A stretch of 64,000 nt of DNA, taken from assembly GCA_963738185.1 (NCBI GenBank), contig CAVTVA010000003.1, positions 124,001-188,000 on the forward strand. The letters are read 5' to 3'. A model generated the notes under the pieces. The model saw only the letters and a program-made list of their open reading frames with translations. It ran no database searches and was not told the origin of the DNA. Position 1 is the stretch's first letter. Every line of letters starts with the position of its first letter. Positions 18,901 to 27,827 of this stretch are shown piece after piece. The translations under genes and the position numbers were made by a program. This DNA is from AP-15 sp963738185 (GTDB lineage Bacteria; Pseudomonadota; Alphaproteobacteria; ATCC43930; CGMCC-115725).

Positions 18901-19148
18901 CGGCGCGCACGCCCGGCGATCCGTTCACGTGCCTCGGTCGGCAGGTCGGCGGCCGCGAGGATGCGCGCGACCGCTTGCGTCTCATCGATCCGGGCGCTGT
19001 CGCGGATCGCGGCCCGCAGCGGCGAGGCCGGCGGCAGTGTTGAGAATGATGCCGGCCGGGGATGTCGGTCCGCAACGCCGTCGGTTCTGGAAGGCTCGGC
19101 CGGGTCCGGCAAGGAATTGCAAATATTAACGATAGATCCTGCTGGCAT
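15912..19148 (-). CDS. putA: Bifunctional proline dehydrogenase / L-glutamate-gamma-semialdehyde dehydrogenase (PutA)
   Basis: PutA oxidises proline to glutamate via P5C, passing electrons from FAD to quinone and reducing NAD. From ATG 19148 the protein has 1078 residues. The proline dehydrogenase barrel includes LMVRLVKGAYWDSEIKRSQ and GYPVYTRKVATDVSYLACA (residues about 380-430). The aldehyde dehydrogenase part has CISPWNFPLAIFTGQVAAAL, FTGSTVTAHQI and ESAGQRCSSLRLL with the catalytic cysteine. The C terminus has QPFGGERLSGTGPKAGGP. There is no N-terminal ribbon-helix-helix, so self-repression as in E. coli is not expected. It is divergent from the haem peroxidase with 88 bases between starts. 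No good ribosome site is seen; a start farther in is possible. Confidence 0.95.
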   Translation of the reverse strand: MPAGSIVNICNSLPDPAEPSRTDGVADRHPRPASFSTLPPASPLRAAIRDSARIDETQAVARILAAADLPTEARERIAGRARRLVAAVRRGRLGKGGLDAFLHEYALSSQEGVALLCLAEALLRIPDAETVDRLIRDKLGEADWAHHLGHSDSAFVNASTWALMLTGKLLHSEREVRDLRAAWRRFVARSSEPVVRQAVTAAMRILARQFVMGRTIAEALDRARPAERQGWRHSYDMLGEAAVTAADATRYFDAYAKAIAAIGRSANGRPVIEAPGISVKLSALHPRYEMAQRDRVLRELTPRLLALARQAREAGIGLTVDAEEADRLDLSLDLFEPLALAPELAGWDGLGLAVQAYQKRALPLIDWLADLARRGGRRLMVRLVKGAYWDSEIKRSQERGLDGYPVYTRKVATDVSYLACARRLFDDATAFYPQFATHNAHTVAAILELAGERRDWEFQRLHGMGEALYGEIVAADKLDRPCRVYAPVGSHEDLLAYLVRRLLENGANTSFVNRIVDDHQPIDEIIADPVANLARLKVKPHPRIPLPADLYAPVRKNSRGIDLNDPAALMMLRDELDAAFGRPWRAAPIIGGVEQPGDGEAVFDPSDRRRRVGAVVTTGAAQVDQALARAAVSAAAWDRTPAGERAAILERAADLYEQHRAALIARIIREGGRTIPAALSEVREAVDYLRYYASRARADFAAPERLPGPTGERNQLALHGRGVFACISPWNFPLAIFTGQVAAALAAGNAVVAKPAEQTPLVAAAAVRLLHEAGIPADALHLLPGTGEAVGAPLVADPRVGGVAFTGSTVTAHQINLALARRPGPIVPLIAETGGQNAMIVDSSALAEQVVADVLISAFESAGQRCSSLRLLYVQADVAGRLLVMLTGAMAELAIGDPASLAADIGPVIDEAADKTLEQHAARMAREGRLIYQCALPAGLEHGTFFAPRAFEIDSARRLDHEVFGPILHVVRWPADRLDQVLDEIEATGYGLTLGVHSRIDENVRHILARLPIGNGYVNRNMIGAVVGVQPFGGERLSGTGPKAGGPRYLHRFATERTIATDTTAAGGNATLLSLQEG

Positions 19149-19236
19149 GCTCGGTAAAAAAAAGTTAAAAACCAATAACAACCTTGAACCATTGCGCGCG
19201 CGGAATGCGCTCCGGCCGCAGGCGACGATCTCGGGA

Positions 19237-21372
19237 ATGACCAGACCGTTTGACGATAACAGCTACCCGCCGCGGGGCCGGGTCAGAGGAGCGGCCCGCG
19301 TGCTCGCCGCCGCGTTCGCGATCGGGTTGGCTGCGGCCCCGGCCGGCGGGCAGGCGGCGGCGGTCTCTGCGCACCCGCATCTCGATCTCTTTCTCCGGAT
19401 GATCCGGAACAACCCCGACAGTATTGAAAATGGTCCTCGCGCACCGGTCTCGCAACAGGCGTTGGAGCGGCTCTTGCGGGTGTTGCCGGCGGTCGATATC
19501 GGCCATGGCGGCGGCCCGCCGCTCGCCGCAGGCTCGCCTGGCGCGGCCGCGCCGCTGACAGACCCATCGGTCTACGGCTTCTGCTACGAGGCCTGCAGGA
19601 CCGAGCGCGCGGTCGCCAGCTGCGGCCGGCCCGCGCCCGGCAGGTCGCACCCGCCCGAGCAGCTGTGCGCGCCGGTCGAGGATAACGCAACCCTTAACGC
19701 GATCATCGGCCCGCAGCTCGGCGCCGGGGCGAGCCCGTTTGTTGACGACAACACCGGCCCCGACGGCACGCAGCCCGCCGGCTACACCTTTTTTGGCCAG
19801 TTTATCGATCATGACCTGACGCGGACCACCGCCGCGTTGTCGGCATTGGGCGAGCTGAACCAAGAAGCCCGCGGCAATGCCGCGGTGCGCGCCAAGCTCG
19901 CCGCGGCCGGCGTCACCGAGGATCAGCTCGACCAGGCGATCGCCGATGCCGCGGCGCCAGGGTCGCCGCTCAGCGCCAACACCGCGAAGCTCGACCTCGA
20001 CAGCGTCTATGGCGTCCCCGATTTCGCTGCCTTGGCGGCGCTCAGCGCGCCCTGGTTCGAGCAGCAAAACGGCGCCTACACAGGGCGCTTCGCCCAGCGC
20101 GAGGTTGCGGCGCAGACCTCACCTGCCGCCCCGACTTTGATCGACGGCTTCGACTACCAGCGCAGCGCGGCCGGCGCGGCGGAGATCCCGGACCCGCGCA
20201 ACAGCGAGCACAAGCTGATCTCGCAGGTCCAAAACCTGTTCGAGCTCGCCCATAATGACTGCGTCGATCGGGCATTGGCGGCCATCCGCGGGCCGAGCCC
20301 GCAACAGGTCGGCGCCGCCTTCGATGCCTGCCACCAGAAGGTGCTGTGGACCTATCAGACGATTGTCGCGACCGATTTCCTGCCGCGGTTCTCGGCCGAG
20401 GCAACCCTCGACCGGGTCGCTCCCGGCGCCCTCCATGCGCTCGACCGTGGCGCTGTGCCACGCTCGACACTGCCCGACCCGGCCGATGTGCACACCTTTC
20501 TCTATAGCTGCACCCCGGGGCTCGGCAATGCGGCGACGATCCGCATTCCCCACGAATTCGCGGTGGCGGCGTTCCGCTTGGGCCATTCGCTGGTGCGCGA
20601 CAACTATGTGCTGCACGCTCCGGTGCGCGACCCCGACGGCCGCCTGCTGACCGGTCAAGACCGGCCGATTTTCGCTGCGGCCGGACAGCCCGAGACTGCC
20701 GGCCTGGTCGGCGACAACCCATTGCAGCCTGGCGATGTGATTGACTGGAGCTATTTCTTCGATACCGGCGGCGAGACCGCGCAGGCGAGCCGCCCGCTCG
20801 ACACGCTGATTTCCGACACGCTGTTCCGGCTGCCGGTCGCGGCCCTGCCGCCCGGCCCGGCACCGGATGGCAAGGACACGCCGAGCGAGCGCAACCTGCC
20901 GCGCCGCAACATCCTGCGGGCGTCGGAGCCGACCTCGCATTTGACTGGTGCTGTCGGGCTCGCCACCGGTGAAGAGGTCGAGCGCTATGCAGAACGCCGC
21001 ATCCCCGGTCTGCGCGACGCCACTGCAGCGGTCAGAAAAGTGCTGGGGGCGCGACTGAGAAGCGCCGGGTTCGACCCGCAAGCGCTGGGCGCGCGCACGC
21101 CGTTGTGGCTGTTTGTCCTCGCCGAGGCCGAAGCCACCCAGGGCGGCCAGCGCCTGGGCGAGCTCGGCAGCCACATCGTCGACGAGTTTCTGCTGGGCTC
21201 GCTGCACTGCGACGAGGCCTCGGTCCTCTATGCCACGCCGCGCCAGCTGCAAGGCTGGGGCCCGACCGAAACCATTGCCCAAAGGCGCCGCTATTCGATG
21301 CCCGAGCTGATCGCCTACCTGCAGGCCCATGCGGTGGTCGGCGGCGAGCCGGTGCGGCTGTACAGCCGCTAG
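19237..21372 (+). CDS. Exported haem peroxidase of the animal peroxidase (peroxidase-cyclooxygenase) superfamily
   Basis: A 711-residue protein with a signal peptide at about residues 15-41 (AARVLAAAFAIGLAAAPAGG). It carries the animal-peroxidase signature: TFFGQFIDHDLTRTT with the distal haem histidine at 192, DPRNSEHKLISQVQNLFELA at 319-338, and AFRLGHSLVRDNY with the proximal histidine at 450. Such enzymes use hydrogen peroxide to oxidise halides or phenols. Bacterial members are scattered and little studied. Export implies periplasmic or extracellular action. ATG 19237 is chosen because it sits close to the signal peptide; another in-frame ATG at 19147 would add 30 residues. It is divergent from putA across AT-richer DNA. 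Confidence 0.85.
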   Translation: MTRPFDDNSYPPRGRVRGAARVLAAAFAIGLAAAPAGGQAAAVSAHPHLDLFLRMIRNNPDSIENGPRAPVSQQALERLLRVLPAVDIGHGGGPPLAAGSPGAAAPLTDPSVYGFCYEACRTERAVASCGRPAPGRSHPPEQLCAPVEDNATLNAIIGPQLGAGASPFVDDNTGPDGTQPAGYTFFGQFIDHDLTRTTAALSALGELNQEARGNAAVRAKLAAAGVTEDQLDQAIADAAAPGSPLSANTAKLDLDSVYGVPDFAALAALSAPWFEQQNGAYTGRFAQREVAAQTSPAAPTLIDGFDYQRSAAGAAEIPDPRNSEHKLISQVQNLFELAHNDCVDRALAAIRGPSPQQVGAAFDACHQKVLWTYQTIVATDFLPRFSAEATLDRVAPGALHALDRGAVPRSTLPDPADVHTFLYSCTPGLGNAATIRIPHEFAVAAFRLGHSLVRDNYVLHAPVRDPDGRLLTGQDRPIFAAAGQPETAGLVGDNPLQPGDVIDWSYFFDTGGETAQASRPLDTLISDTLFRLPVAALPPGPAPDGKDTPSERNLPRRNILRASEPTSHLTGAVGLATGEEVERYAERRIPGLRDATAAVRKVLGARLRSAGFDPQALGARTPLWLFVLAEAEATQGGQRLGELGSHIVDEFLLGSLHCDEASVLYATPRQLQGWGPTETIAQRRRYSMPELIAYLQAHAVVGGEPVRLYSR

Positions 21373-21588
21373 CGCGTGATCGGCCGAAATTAAATCGCCT
21401 TCTTCCTTCGCCCTTGCCCGGACTTGATCCGGGCATCCACGCCCTCTCTCCTAACCTGCCGGCAAGGACGCGGGCCCCCGGGTCAAGCCCGGGGGAGGCG
21501 ATGAGCGAAGCGCTTTTCGCTTAAAAGGATCACGCTCTCTAGCGCCGGCCGGCGGCTTCGGCGCGAGCGGCTGGGTTCGTCCGGAGCC
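21373..21588. repeat. Intergenic palindromic repeats between convergent genes
   Basis: Two hairpins, GCCCGGACTTGATCCGGGC (about 21416-21434) and GGCCCCCGGGTCAAGCCCGGGGGA (about 21472-21497), belong to the dispersed family seen elsewhere in the window. They lie between the converging peroxidase and cyclase genes and could terminate both. Confidence 0.6.
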
Positions 21589-22992
21589 TCATTCGGGCAG
21601 GCTGAACACCTCCTCGGGTTGAAAGAGGCCGCGCACCGGGTGAAAGCCCAGCGACACCAGCGGGCGGGGGCAGATTTCGGCAAAGGCGGCGGAGGTCAGC
21701 AATGGCCGCAACAGCCGCTTGGTCAGCCCCTCGATCCGTGAGGCAAGGTTGACCGCCGGGCCGATCACGGTGAAGTCGAGGCGGTCGGCCGCACCGACAT
21801 TGCCGTAAATCACCTCGCCCAGATGCAGCCCGATGCCGGTGCGCAGCTCGGCCAGATCGTTTTCGCGGCGCGCCTCGTTGACCCCGGCAAGCCGCTCCAG
21901 ACCCTGCGTCGCGGCTTCGAGGGCGCGCAGGCTCGCCGGCGCGAAATCCTCGTCATCCTCGGCCGGGAAGATCGCCAGCACGCCATCGCCGATAAACTTC
22001 AGGATCTCGCCCTTGTTCTCCTGGATCGGGGAGACGATCGCGTCGAAATAATCGTCGAGCAATTCGATCACCGCGTCGCCCGGCAGGCGGTCCGACAGGC
22101 CGGTGAAGTTGCGCATATCGGTCATCATGATGACCGCGCGCATCCGCTCGCCCTGCGCCCGCAGGATCTGCCCGGCGAGAATCCGCCGCCCGGCCTGCGG
22201 CCCCAAATAGGTGTCGAGCAGGCTGGTGCTGATCCGGCGCTCGGCGCGCGTGTCGGCGATCGCGGCCAGCGCCGGGTTGATGTCCTCGAGCTTGGCGATG
22301 TCGGCGTCGCTGAACCCGCCCGGCCGATCGGTCGCCCAGGTCACGGTCGGGAAACGGTGAAAGATGCGGTTCAGCGCCAGCGCGAAGTAATCGGTGCCGC
22401 CAGCCCGGCGAATTCTCTCCAGCAACGGGAATTCCGGTTGCGGGCGATCGAGGCGGCAGCGAAACGGCGTGCCGCGCTCGATCGTGGCGCGGATCGGGCT
22501 CCGCCGGTATTCCTCGGTGTCCTCGGAGCCGTGCAGGATGCGGTAATCCTCGACGATCTTGCGGTCGCGCCACCAGCGCACGCCGATGCCGCGAATCTGC
22601 GGGTGCAGGGTGCCGGTGTGAAAGGTGGCCCGCCACAACGGCACATCGTCGCCGAGGAGCCGCCAGCACAGCTCGTCGAACAGCTCGACCCCGCTGTCGA
22701 TCTGCGGTCCGTCGACCAACAGCCAGCGGCCGATCTGGCCGCCGGGGATCGGCGCGCCGAGCCCGGTATAGGCGCCTTCGATGCGGAAAAATTCTTCGCC
22801 GCCGATCCGGGGCGCGGGCTCGGCGGGAACGGCGAGGGCAGGCGTCGCGGACAGCGTTCGGGTCCTTTCGGCGGTCGAAACGGGCAGCGCCGGCCCGCGC
22901 AACCATTGCGGGCCGCGGGATAAATAGGGGCGCTCTTGGCCGATTGCGATGGGGGGTCGTTCCCATGACGCCGAGCGTGGTCTAATTTGCAT
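21589..22992 (-). CDS. Class III adenylate/guanylate cyclase with N-terminal sensory-type region
   Basis: A 467-residue protein whose C-terminal 190 residues form a class III cyclase domain. MMTDMRNFTGLSDRLPGD (metal Asp 292), FIGDGVLAIFP (metal Asp 336), GLHLGEVIYGNVG and RLDFTVIGPAVNLASRIE match family positions. It probably makes cAMP. The first about 270 residues (GGQIGRWLLVDGPQ, GTLHPQIRGIGVRWWRD) resemble the N-terminal domain common in rhizobial cyclases and lack transmembrane segments. ATG 22992 is only 37 bases from the divergent gamma-glutamyltransferase start, so the promoters must overlap. The start is uncertain because the frame is open far upstream. Confidence 0.82.
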   Translation of the reverse strand: MQIRPRSASWERPPIAIGQERPYLSRGPQWLRGPALPVSTAERTRTLSATPALAVPAEPAPRIGGEEFFRIEGAYTGLGAPIPGGQIGRWLLVDGPQIDSGVELFDELCWRLLGDDVPLWRATFHTGTLHPQIRGIGVRWWRDRKIVEDYRILHGSEDTEEYRRSPIRATIERGTPFRCRLDRPQPEFPLLERIRRAGGTDYFALALNRIFHRFPTVTWATDRPGGFSDADIAKLEDINPALAAIADTRAERRISTSLLDTYLGPQAGRRILAGQILRAQGERMRAVIMMTDMRNFTGLSDRLPGDAVIELLDDYFDAIVSPIQENKGEILKFIGDGVLAIFPAEDDEDFAPASLRALEAATQGLERLAGVNEARRENDLAELRTGIGLHLGEVIYGNVGAADRLDFTVIGPAVNLASRIEGLTKRLLRPLLTSAAFAEICPRPLVSLGFHPVRGLFQPEEVFSLPE

Positions 22993-23029
22993 CGCGCGAT
23001 AGAGCTTGAAACTGCGCGGAGGGCAGGCG

Positions 23030-24840
23030 ATGGAAGCTTTTACAACCCGGCCCGAGATTCGCGGCACCTTCGGCGCGGTCGCCTCGACCCATTGGCTGGC
23101 CGCGGCGGTCGGCATGAGCATGCTCGAAAAGGGTGGCAACGCCTTTGACGCGGCGGCCGCCGCCGGGTTCACGTTGCAGGTGGTCGAGCCGCATCTGAAC
23201 GGCCCGCTCGGCGAAGCGCCGATCCTGGTGTGGAGCGAGGCGCGGCGCCGCTGCGAGATGATCTGCGGCCAGGGGGTGGCTCCGGCCGCCGCGACGATCG
23301 GCCGCTTTCGCGAGCTCGGGCTCGACCTCGTCCCCGGCACCGGGCTGCTCGCCGCGACGGTTCCCGGCGCGTTCGGCGCCTGGCTGCGGCTGCTGCGCGA
23401 TTGGGGGACGATGCCGCTCGCCGATATCCTGGCCCCGGCGATCGCCTATGCCGAGAACGGCTATCCGGCCGTCGCGCGCATTACCGAGACGATCGCCATG
23501 ATGGCCGAGCTGTTTCGGCGCGAATGGCCAAGCTCGGCCGCGATTTATCTGCCGCGCGGCCAGCCGCCGGCGCCGGGCCGGCTGTTCCGCAACCGGGCGC
23601 TCGCCGCAACCTATCGCCGGGTCTTGGCCGAGACCGGCGAAGGCAGCCGCGAGGACCGCATCGAGCATGCCCGCGCCGCCTGGTACGAGGGCTTTGTCGC
23701 CGAGGCGATCGATCAGTTCTGCCGACATCAGCAGGTGCTCGATTCGTCCGGGAGGCGCCATCGCGGGCTGCTCTGACCGGCGACGATCTGGCGCGCTGGC
23801 AGGCGCCGGTCGAAACCCCGGCCAGCTTCGATTACCATGGCTGGACGGTGATCAAGGGCGGCCCGTGGAGCCAGGGGCCGGTGCTGCTGCAGACCCTCGC
23901 CCTGCTGCAAGGTTTTGATCTCGACGCTCTCGATCCGCTCGGGCCCGAATTTGTCCATCTTGTCGTCGAATGTCTGAAGCTCGCCTTTGCCGACCGGGAG
24001 GCGTGGTACGGCGACCCCGATTTTGTCGATGTGCCGATCGCGACCCTGCTGAGCGCCGGCTACAACGACGCGAGGCGCCGGCTGGTCGGGGAGCGCGCTT
24101 CGCTCGAATTGCGCCCCGGCAGCCCCGACGGGCGCCTGCCGCGGATCCTGGTCGGCGGCCAGGAGGCTGCGATCGCCGGCGCCGGCATCGGCGAGCCGAC
24201 CATGGACGGCACCGGCGAGCCGACGGTCACGCCGCAAGGGCTCGCCGCCGGCGACACCTGCCATGTCGATGTCATCGACCGCTGGGGCAACATGGTGTCG
24301 GCCACCCCCTCGGGCGGCTGGCTGCAAAGCTCGCCGGCGATCCCCGATCTCGGCTTTTGCCTCGGCACCCGGATGCAGATGTTCTGGCTCGAAGCGGGGC
24401 TGCCGGCAAGCCTCGAACCCGGCAAGCGCCCGCGCAGCACCCTGTCGCCGTCGATGGCATTCCGAGACGGCAAACCCTACATGGCCTTCGGCACCCCCGG
24501 CGGCGACCAGCAGGACCAATGGTCGGCGCAGCTGCTGCTGCATCACGTGCATCACCGCATGAATTTGCAGGAGGCGATCGACTGCCCGGCCTTTCACACC
24601 GAGCACGGGCCGAGTTCGTTCTATCCGCGCGCCGCGCATCCGGGGCTGGTCGCGATCGAAAGCCGCTTCCCCGAGGCGACCCGCGCCGCGCTCGCCGAAC
24701 GCGGCCATTGCCTGGTCATCGGCGGCCCCTGGTCCGAAGGCCGCCTCTCCGCCTGCGCCCGCGAAGACACTGCCGAAGGCCGCCTCCTCAAAGCCGCCGC
24801 CAACCCCCGCGGCATGCAGGGCTACGCCATCGGCCGTTGA
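23030..24840 (+). pseudogene. Gamma-glutamyltransferase-family protein (ggt-like), one frameshift
   Basis: The gene opens at ATG 23030 behind GGAGGGC with TFGAVASTHWLAAAVGMSML, GGNAFDAAAAAGFTLQVVEP and GTGLLAATVPGAFGAWLRLL, all typical of the large subunit. The frame stops at TGA 23774 within GGGCTGCTCTGACCGG. The downstream frame continues seamlessly with TGDDLARWQAPVE. Self-cleavage would be at Thr (codon 24256) in GDTCHVDVIDRWGN, followed by TPSGGWLQSS. The break is inside the large subunit, so it is not the natural subunit boundary. Repaired, the protein would have about 603 residues. No signal peptide is seen. A base-calling error or recent loss are both possible. Confidence 0.82.
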
Positions 24841-24978
24841 AAGTATGGCGTTGGCTGAATGCGCAGCAGAACCTGCGGCCTTCTGGCCGTCCTTGACGGC
24901 GCTGCGCCTGACGGACGAAAGTTGCGGCTGGAATTGGCCGGATTTGTCGCCGGATTTGTCGAGAGAGGATACCCCGCC

Positions 24979-26166
24979 GTGAGCATCGGAACCTTGCCGC
25001 TCAGCCGCTTTACCGTCCTCGACCTGACGCACGCGCGGGCCGGGCCGACCGCGGTGCGCCAGTTGGCTGATTGGGGCGCCAACGTCATCAAGATCGAGCG
25101 CCGCGGCGATGACGGGCGCGACGTGACCGGGTCGCGGCGGGAGGGGTTCGATTTCCAGAATTTGCATCGCAACAAGCGCAGCCTGGCGCTCGACCTGAAG
25201 ACCAAGGACGGGCTCGCGATCTTTATGCAGCTCGCCGAGAAGGCCGATGTGATCGTCGAGAATTTCCGCTCCGAGGTGAAATTCCGGCTCGGCATCGATT
25301 ACGAGAGCGTCAAGAAGGTCAACCCGCGCATCGTCTATGGCAGCATCTCGGGGTTTGGCCAGACCGGGCCTTACGCCAAGCGGCCGGGGGTGGACCAGAT
25401 CGCCCAGGGCATGGGCGGGCTGATGTCGATCACCGGGTTTCCGGGGCAGGGGCCGGTGCGGGTCGGCATCCCGATCGACGATCTGTGCGCCGGCATCCTG
25501 TTGGCGCAGGGGATTTTGATGGCATTGCTCGAGCGCGAGCAATCGGGCGAGGGGCAGTGGGTGCACACCTCGCTGTTGGAGGCGCAGATTTTCATGCTGG
25601 ACTTCCAAGCCTCCCGCTGGCTGATGGCCGGCGAGGTGGCAAAGCAGGCCGGCAACGACCATCCGACCGGCATCCCGACCGGGCTGTTCCCGACCGCCGA
25701 CGGGCAGATCAACATCGCCGCCTCGGGCGACCACATGTTCCGCCGGTTTTGCGAGGCGGCCGACGCGATGTCGCTGCTCGACGACCCGGATTACGCGACC
25801 GGGCCGCAGCGTTCGAAAAATCGGAAGGCGCTGAACGAGCGGATCGCCGAGATCACCAAAAAGCGGCCGAGCGCCTATTGGGTAGAATTGATGAACGAGG
25901 TCGGCGTGCCGTGCGGCCCGCTCTATACGATCGACCAGACTTTTGCTGACCCGCAGGTGCAGCACCTCGAAATGGCGCGGCCGATCGACCACCCAAAGCT
26001 CGGCCCGATCAAGGTGGTGGGGCAGGCGATCAACATGATGCGCACCCCCGAGCCCGAAACGCTGCGACCGACCCCCGGGCTCGGCCAGCACACCGATGAG
26101 GTATTGCGCGAGCTGGGCCACGGCGCGGCCGCGATCGCCGATCTGCGCGCCCGCGATATTGTCTGA
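24979..26166 (+). CDS. Class III (CaiB/BaiF) CoA-transferase
   Basis: A 395-residue family III CoA-transferase, distant from the 12-15 kb pair. It has LSRFTVLDLTHARAGPTAVR, NLHRNKRSLALDLKTKDGL, VIVENFRSEVKFRLGIDYE, SISGFGQTGPYAKRPGVDQI and GIPIDDLCAG (candidate catalytic Asp 167 or 168). The likely start is GTG 24979, 8 bases after GAGAGGA. The open frame extends 40 codons upstream without conserved residues. It follows the gamma-glutamyltransferase-like gene by 138 bases on the same strand. Formyl- or crotonobetainyl-CoA-transferase-like activity is possible; the substrate is unknown. Confidence 0.88.
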   Translation: MSIGTLPLSRFTVLDLTHARAGPTAVRQLADWGANVIKIERRGDDGRDVTGSRREGFDFQNLHRNKRSLALDLKTKDGLAIFMQLAEKADVIVENFRSEVKFRLGIDYESVKKVNPRIVYGSISGFGQTGPYAKRPGVDQIAQGMGGLMSITGFPGQGPVRVGIPIDDLCAGILLAQGILMALLEREQSGEGQWVHTSLLEAQIFMLDFQASRWLMAGEVAKQAGNDHPTGIPTGLFPTADGQINIAASGDHMFRRFCEAADAMSLLDDPDYATGPQRSKNRKALNERIAEITKKRPSAYWVELMNEVGVPCGPLYTIDQTFADPQVQHLEMARPIDHPKLGPIKVVGQAINMMRTPEPETLRPTPGLGQHTDEVLRELGHGAAAIADLRARDIV

Positions 26167-26521
26167 CCGCGCGGGGTCTCCACCGGGAAAGGGCGATCTA
26201 TTCGCCGATACCGCGTCGCGGTTTTACCGATTGGCGACAGCCCCCTGACCCGGCGTCGACCCGTTCCAGCCAGAATAGGGTTCCGACACTCTCTTCCTCG
26301 TCGCCTCCGCGCAACAGCGTGTGAGGAAATCTCTCTCTGATCAATTCGCCACCCCGGCCCACGGCAAAGCGACTCCATGCCGATTTCTTCACACGCGCGG
26401 GGTCCAGGGGCGCAAGCGCGGTGCCCGACGCCCCTGTTCAGGCCAGCCGTAAACTCTGGGAGCGCGCTTTCGCGGGCATGACGACAAAAAGAAGCGGGCA
26501 CCAAGCGCTAAATTCGAGCCC
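26167..26521. other. Intergenic region between convergent CoA-transferase genes, no gene supported
   Basis: A 65-codon minus-strand frame (26198-26392) exists but shows no recognisable protein features. About 26398-26490 resembles the dispersed GCGCTTTCGCGGGCATGACGA-type repeat. Nothing else is identifiable. Confidence 0.4.
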
Positions 26522-27709
26522 CTAAACAATGCGCGCTTGGCGCAGCCGCACGATCTCCGCCTCGCCGTAGCCGAGCTCGCCGAGCACGCTGTCGGTATCC
26601 TGCCCCATTTCGTGCGGCGGGTGCTCGATCGACGGCCCGCCATGGGCGAACTTGAAGGCGGCCAGCGGCACGCCAAGCGGGCCATCGAGCCCGGCGACGC
26701 TCCCGAAATGATGGAACGCTCCGCGATCCTGGAAATGCGGGTCGGCGACGGCCTCGGCCGTCGTGCGCACCCGCGCCGCCGGCACGTGGCGCGCCTGGAA
26801 ATACACCTCCCACTCGTCTGCGGTCTTGGTCTTGATGATGTCGGCGATGATCGCCGCCTCGCGCGGGCGATCGTCGAGCCGGGCCTCGTTGTCGGTCTTG
26901 ATCATGTCCGGCCGCTCGACCGCCCGCCAAAAGCGCGCCTGCTGGCGGATGTTGCTGGCGCCGATCATGACCATGCCCTCCTTCGCCTCATAGGCGCTGT
27001 TGGTGGCGAAGGGCTGCTTGTTGCCGTGCGGCTTCGGCTCGGCGCCGTTGCGGAAATAGCCGGTCAAGAGCGAGGCCTGCATCATCATCGCCACCCCGAT
27101 CATGGCGAGGTCGATATGCTGGCCCTTGCCGGTGCGCTCGCGCTGAAACAGGGCCGCGGCCAGCGCAAAGGCGCCCATCGTCCCGGTTGCGTAATCGACC
27201 GCCGGCACACCGATCTTGATCGGGTTGACCTCCTCGGTGCCGGTCGCAGCCATGATGCCCGAACTCGCCTGGATCACATGGTCGTAGGCGGTTTGCTCGC
27301 GCCGCACGCCGTCCTGCCCAAATGCCGAGATCGAGCAATAGATCAGACGCGGGTTGACCTTCAGCAAGGCCTCGTAGCCAAGCTCAAGCGCGTCGAATGC
27401 GCCGGGGCGGTAGTTCTCGACCAGCACATCGGAGCGGGCGACCAGCTTCTTCAGGATGTCGCGCCCCGCTTCGCTCTTCAGGTCGAGCGTGATCGAACGC
27501 TTGTTCGATCCTTGGGTCAGGAACGAGGTCCCCATATTGCGGCGGTTGAGCGCGCGGTCGCTGCCGGTCTCGCGGCTCTGGTCCGGCTCGTCCGGATGCT
27601 CGACCTTGATCACATCGGCGCCCAGCACGGCGAGCTGATAAGCCGCGAACGGCCCGGCCAGCACATGGGTGATGTCGATAATGCGAATGCCCTCAAACGG
27701 TCGGGTCAT
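26522..27709 (-). CDS. Class III (CaiB/BaiF) CoA-transferase
   Basis: A 395-residue family III CoA-transferase with GIRIIDITHVLAGPFAAYQL, GSNKRSITLDLKSEAGRDIL, VLVENYRPGAFDALELGYE, YCSISAFGQDG and GVPAVDYATGTMGAFALAAA (probable catalytic Asp 172). ATG 27709 is chosen over the TTG three codons earlier. It is convergent with the 24.98-kb CoA-transferase and divergent from the DUF1653 gene. It is the fourth class III CoA-transferase in about 15 kb, none of them close to this one. The substrate is unknown. Confidence 0.88.
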   Translation of the reverse strand: MTRPFEGIRIIDITHVLAGPFAAYQLAVLGADVIKVEHPDEPDQSRETGSDRALNRRNMGTSFLTQGSNKRSITLDLKSEAGRDILKKLVARSDVLVENYRPGAFDALELGYEALLKVNPRLIYCSISAFGQDGVRREQTAYDHVIQASSGIMAATGTEEVNPIKIGVPAVDYATGTMGAFALAAALFQRERTGKGQHIDLAMIGVAMMMQASLLTGYFRNGAEPKPHGNKQPFATNSAYEAKEGMVMIGASNIRQQARFWRAVERPDMIKTDNEARLDDRPREAAIIADIIKTKTADEWEVYFQARHVPAARVRTTAEAVADPHFQDRGAFHHFGSVAGLDGPLGVPLAAFKFAHGGPSIEHPPHEMGQDTDSVLGELGYGEAEIVRLRQARIV

Positions 27710-27827
27710 CGGCGGCAATCCTCAATAGCCAGGCTCGGGTCGCGGCGCATCGTGACATCCGCCACGCGCGAAAGCAAAATGTTAGGCTCTCGCAGCCAAT
27801 TTTGGCGGTCCGCTCCAGGGGCGAACC

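Noticed and set aside
23774..23780. Possible programmed frameshift in the gamma-glutamyltransferase-like gene
   Set aside because: There is no slippery heptamer or downstream structure, and the break is in the middle of the large subunit, not at the self-cleavage site.
23728..26121. A 797-codon open frame on the minus strand across the gamma-glutamyltransferase-like and CoA-transferase genes
   Set aside because: It mirrors two recognised plus-strand genes, is rich in Arg, Ala, His and Gln, and has no conserved motif. Long antisense frames are expected at this GC content.
26198..26392. A 64-residue minus-strand frame as a small gene
   Set aside because: It has no ribosome site, family pattern or hydrophobic segment, and it adjoins a dispersed repeat.
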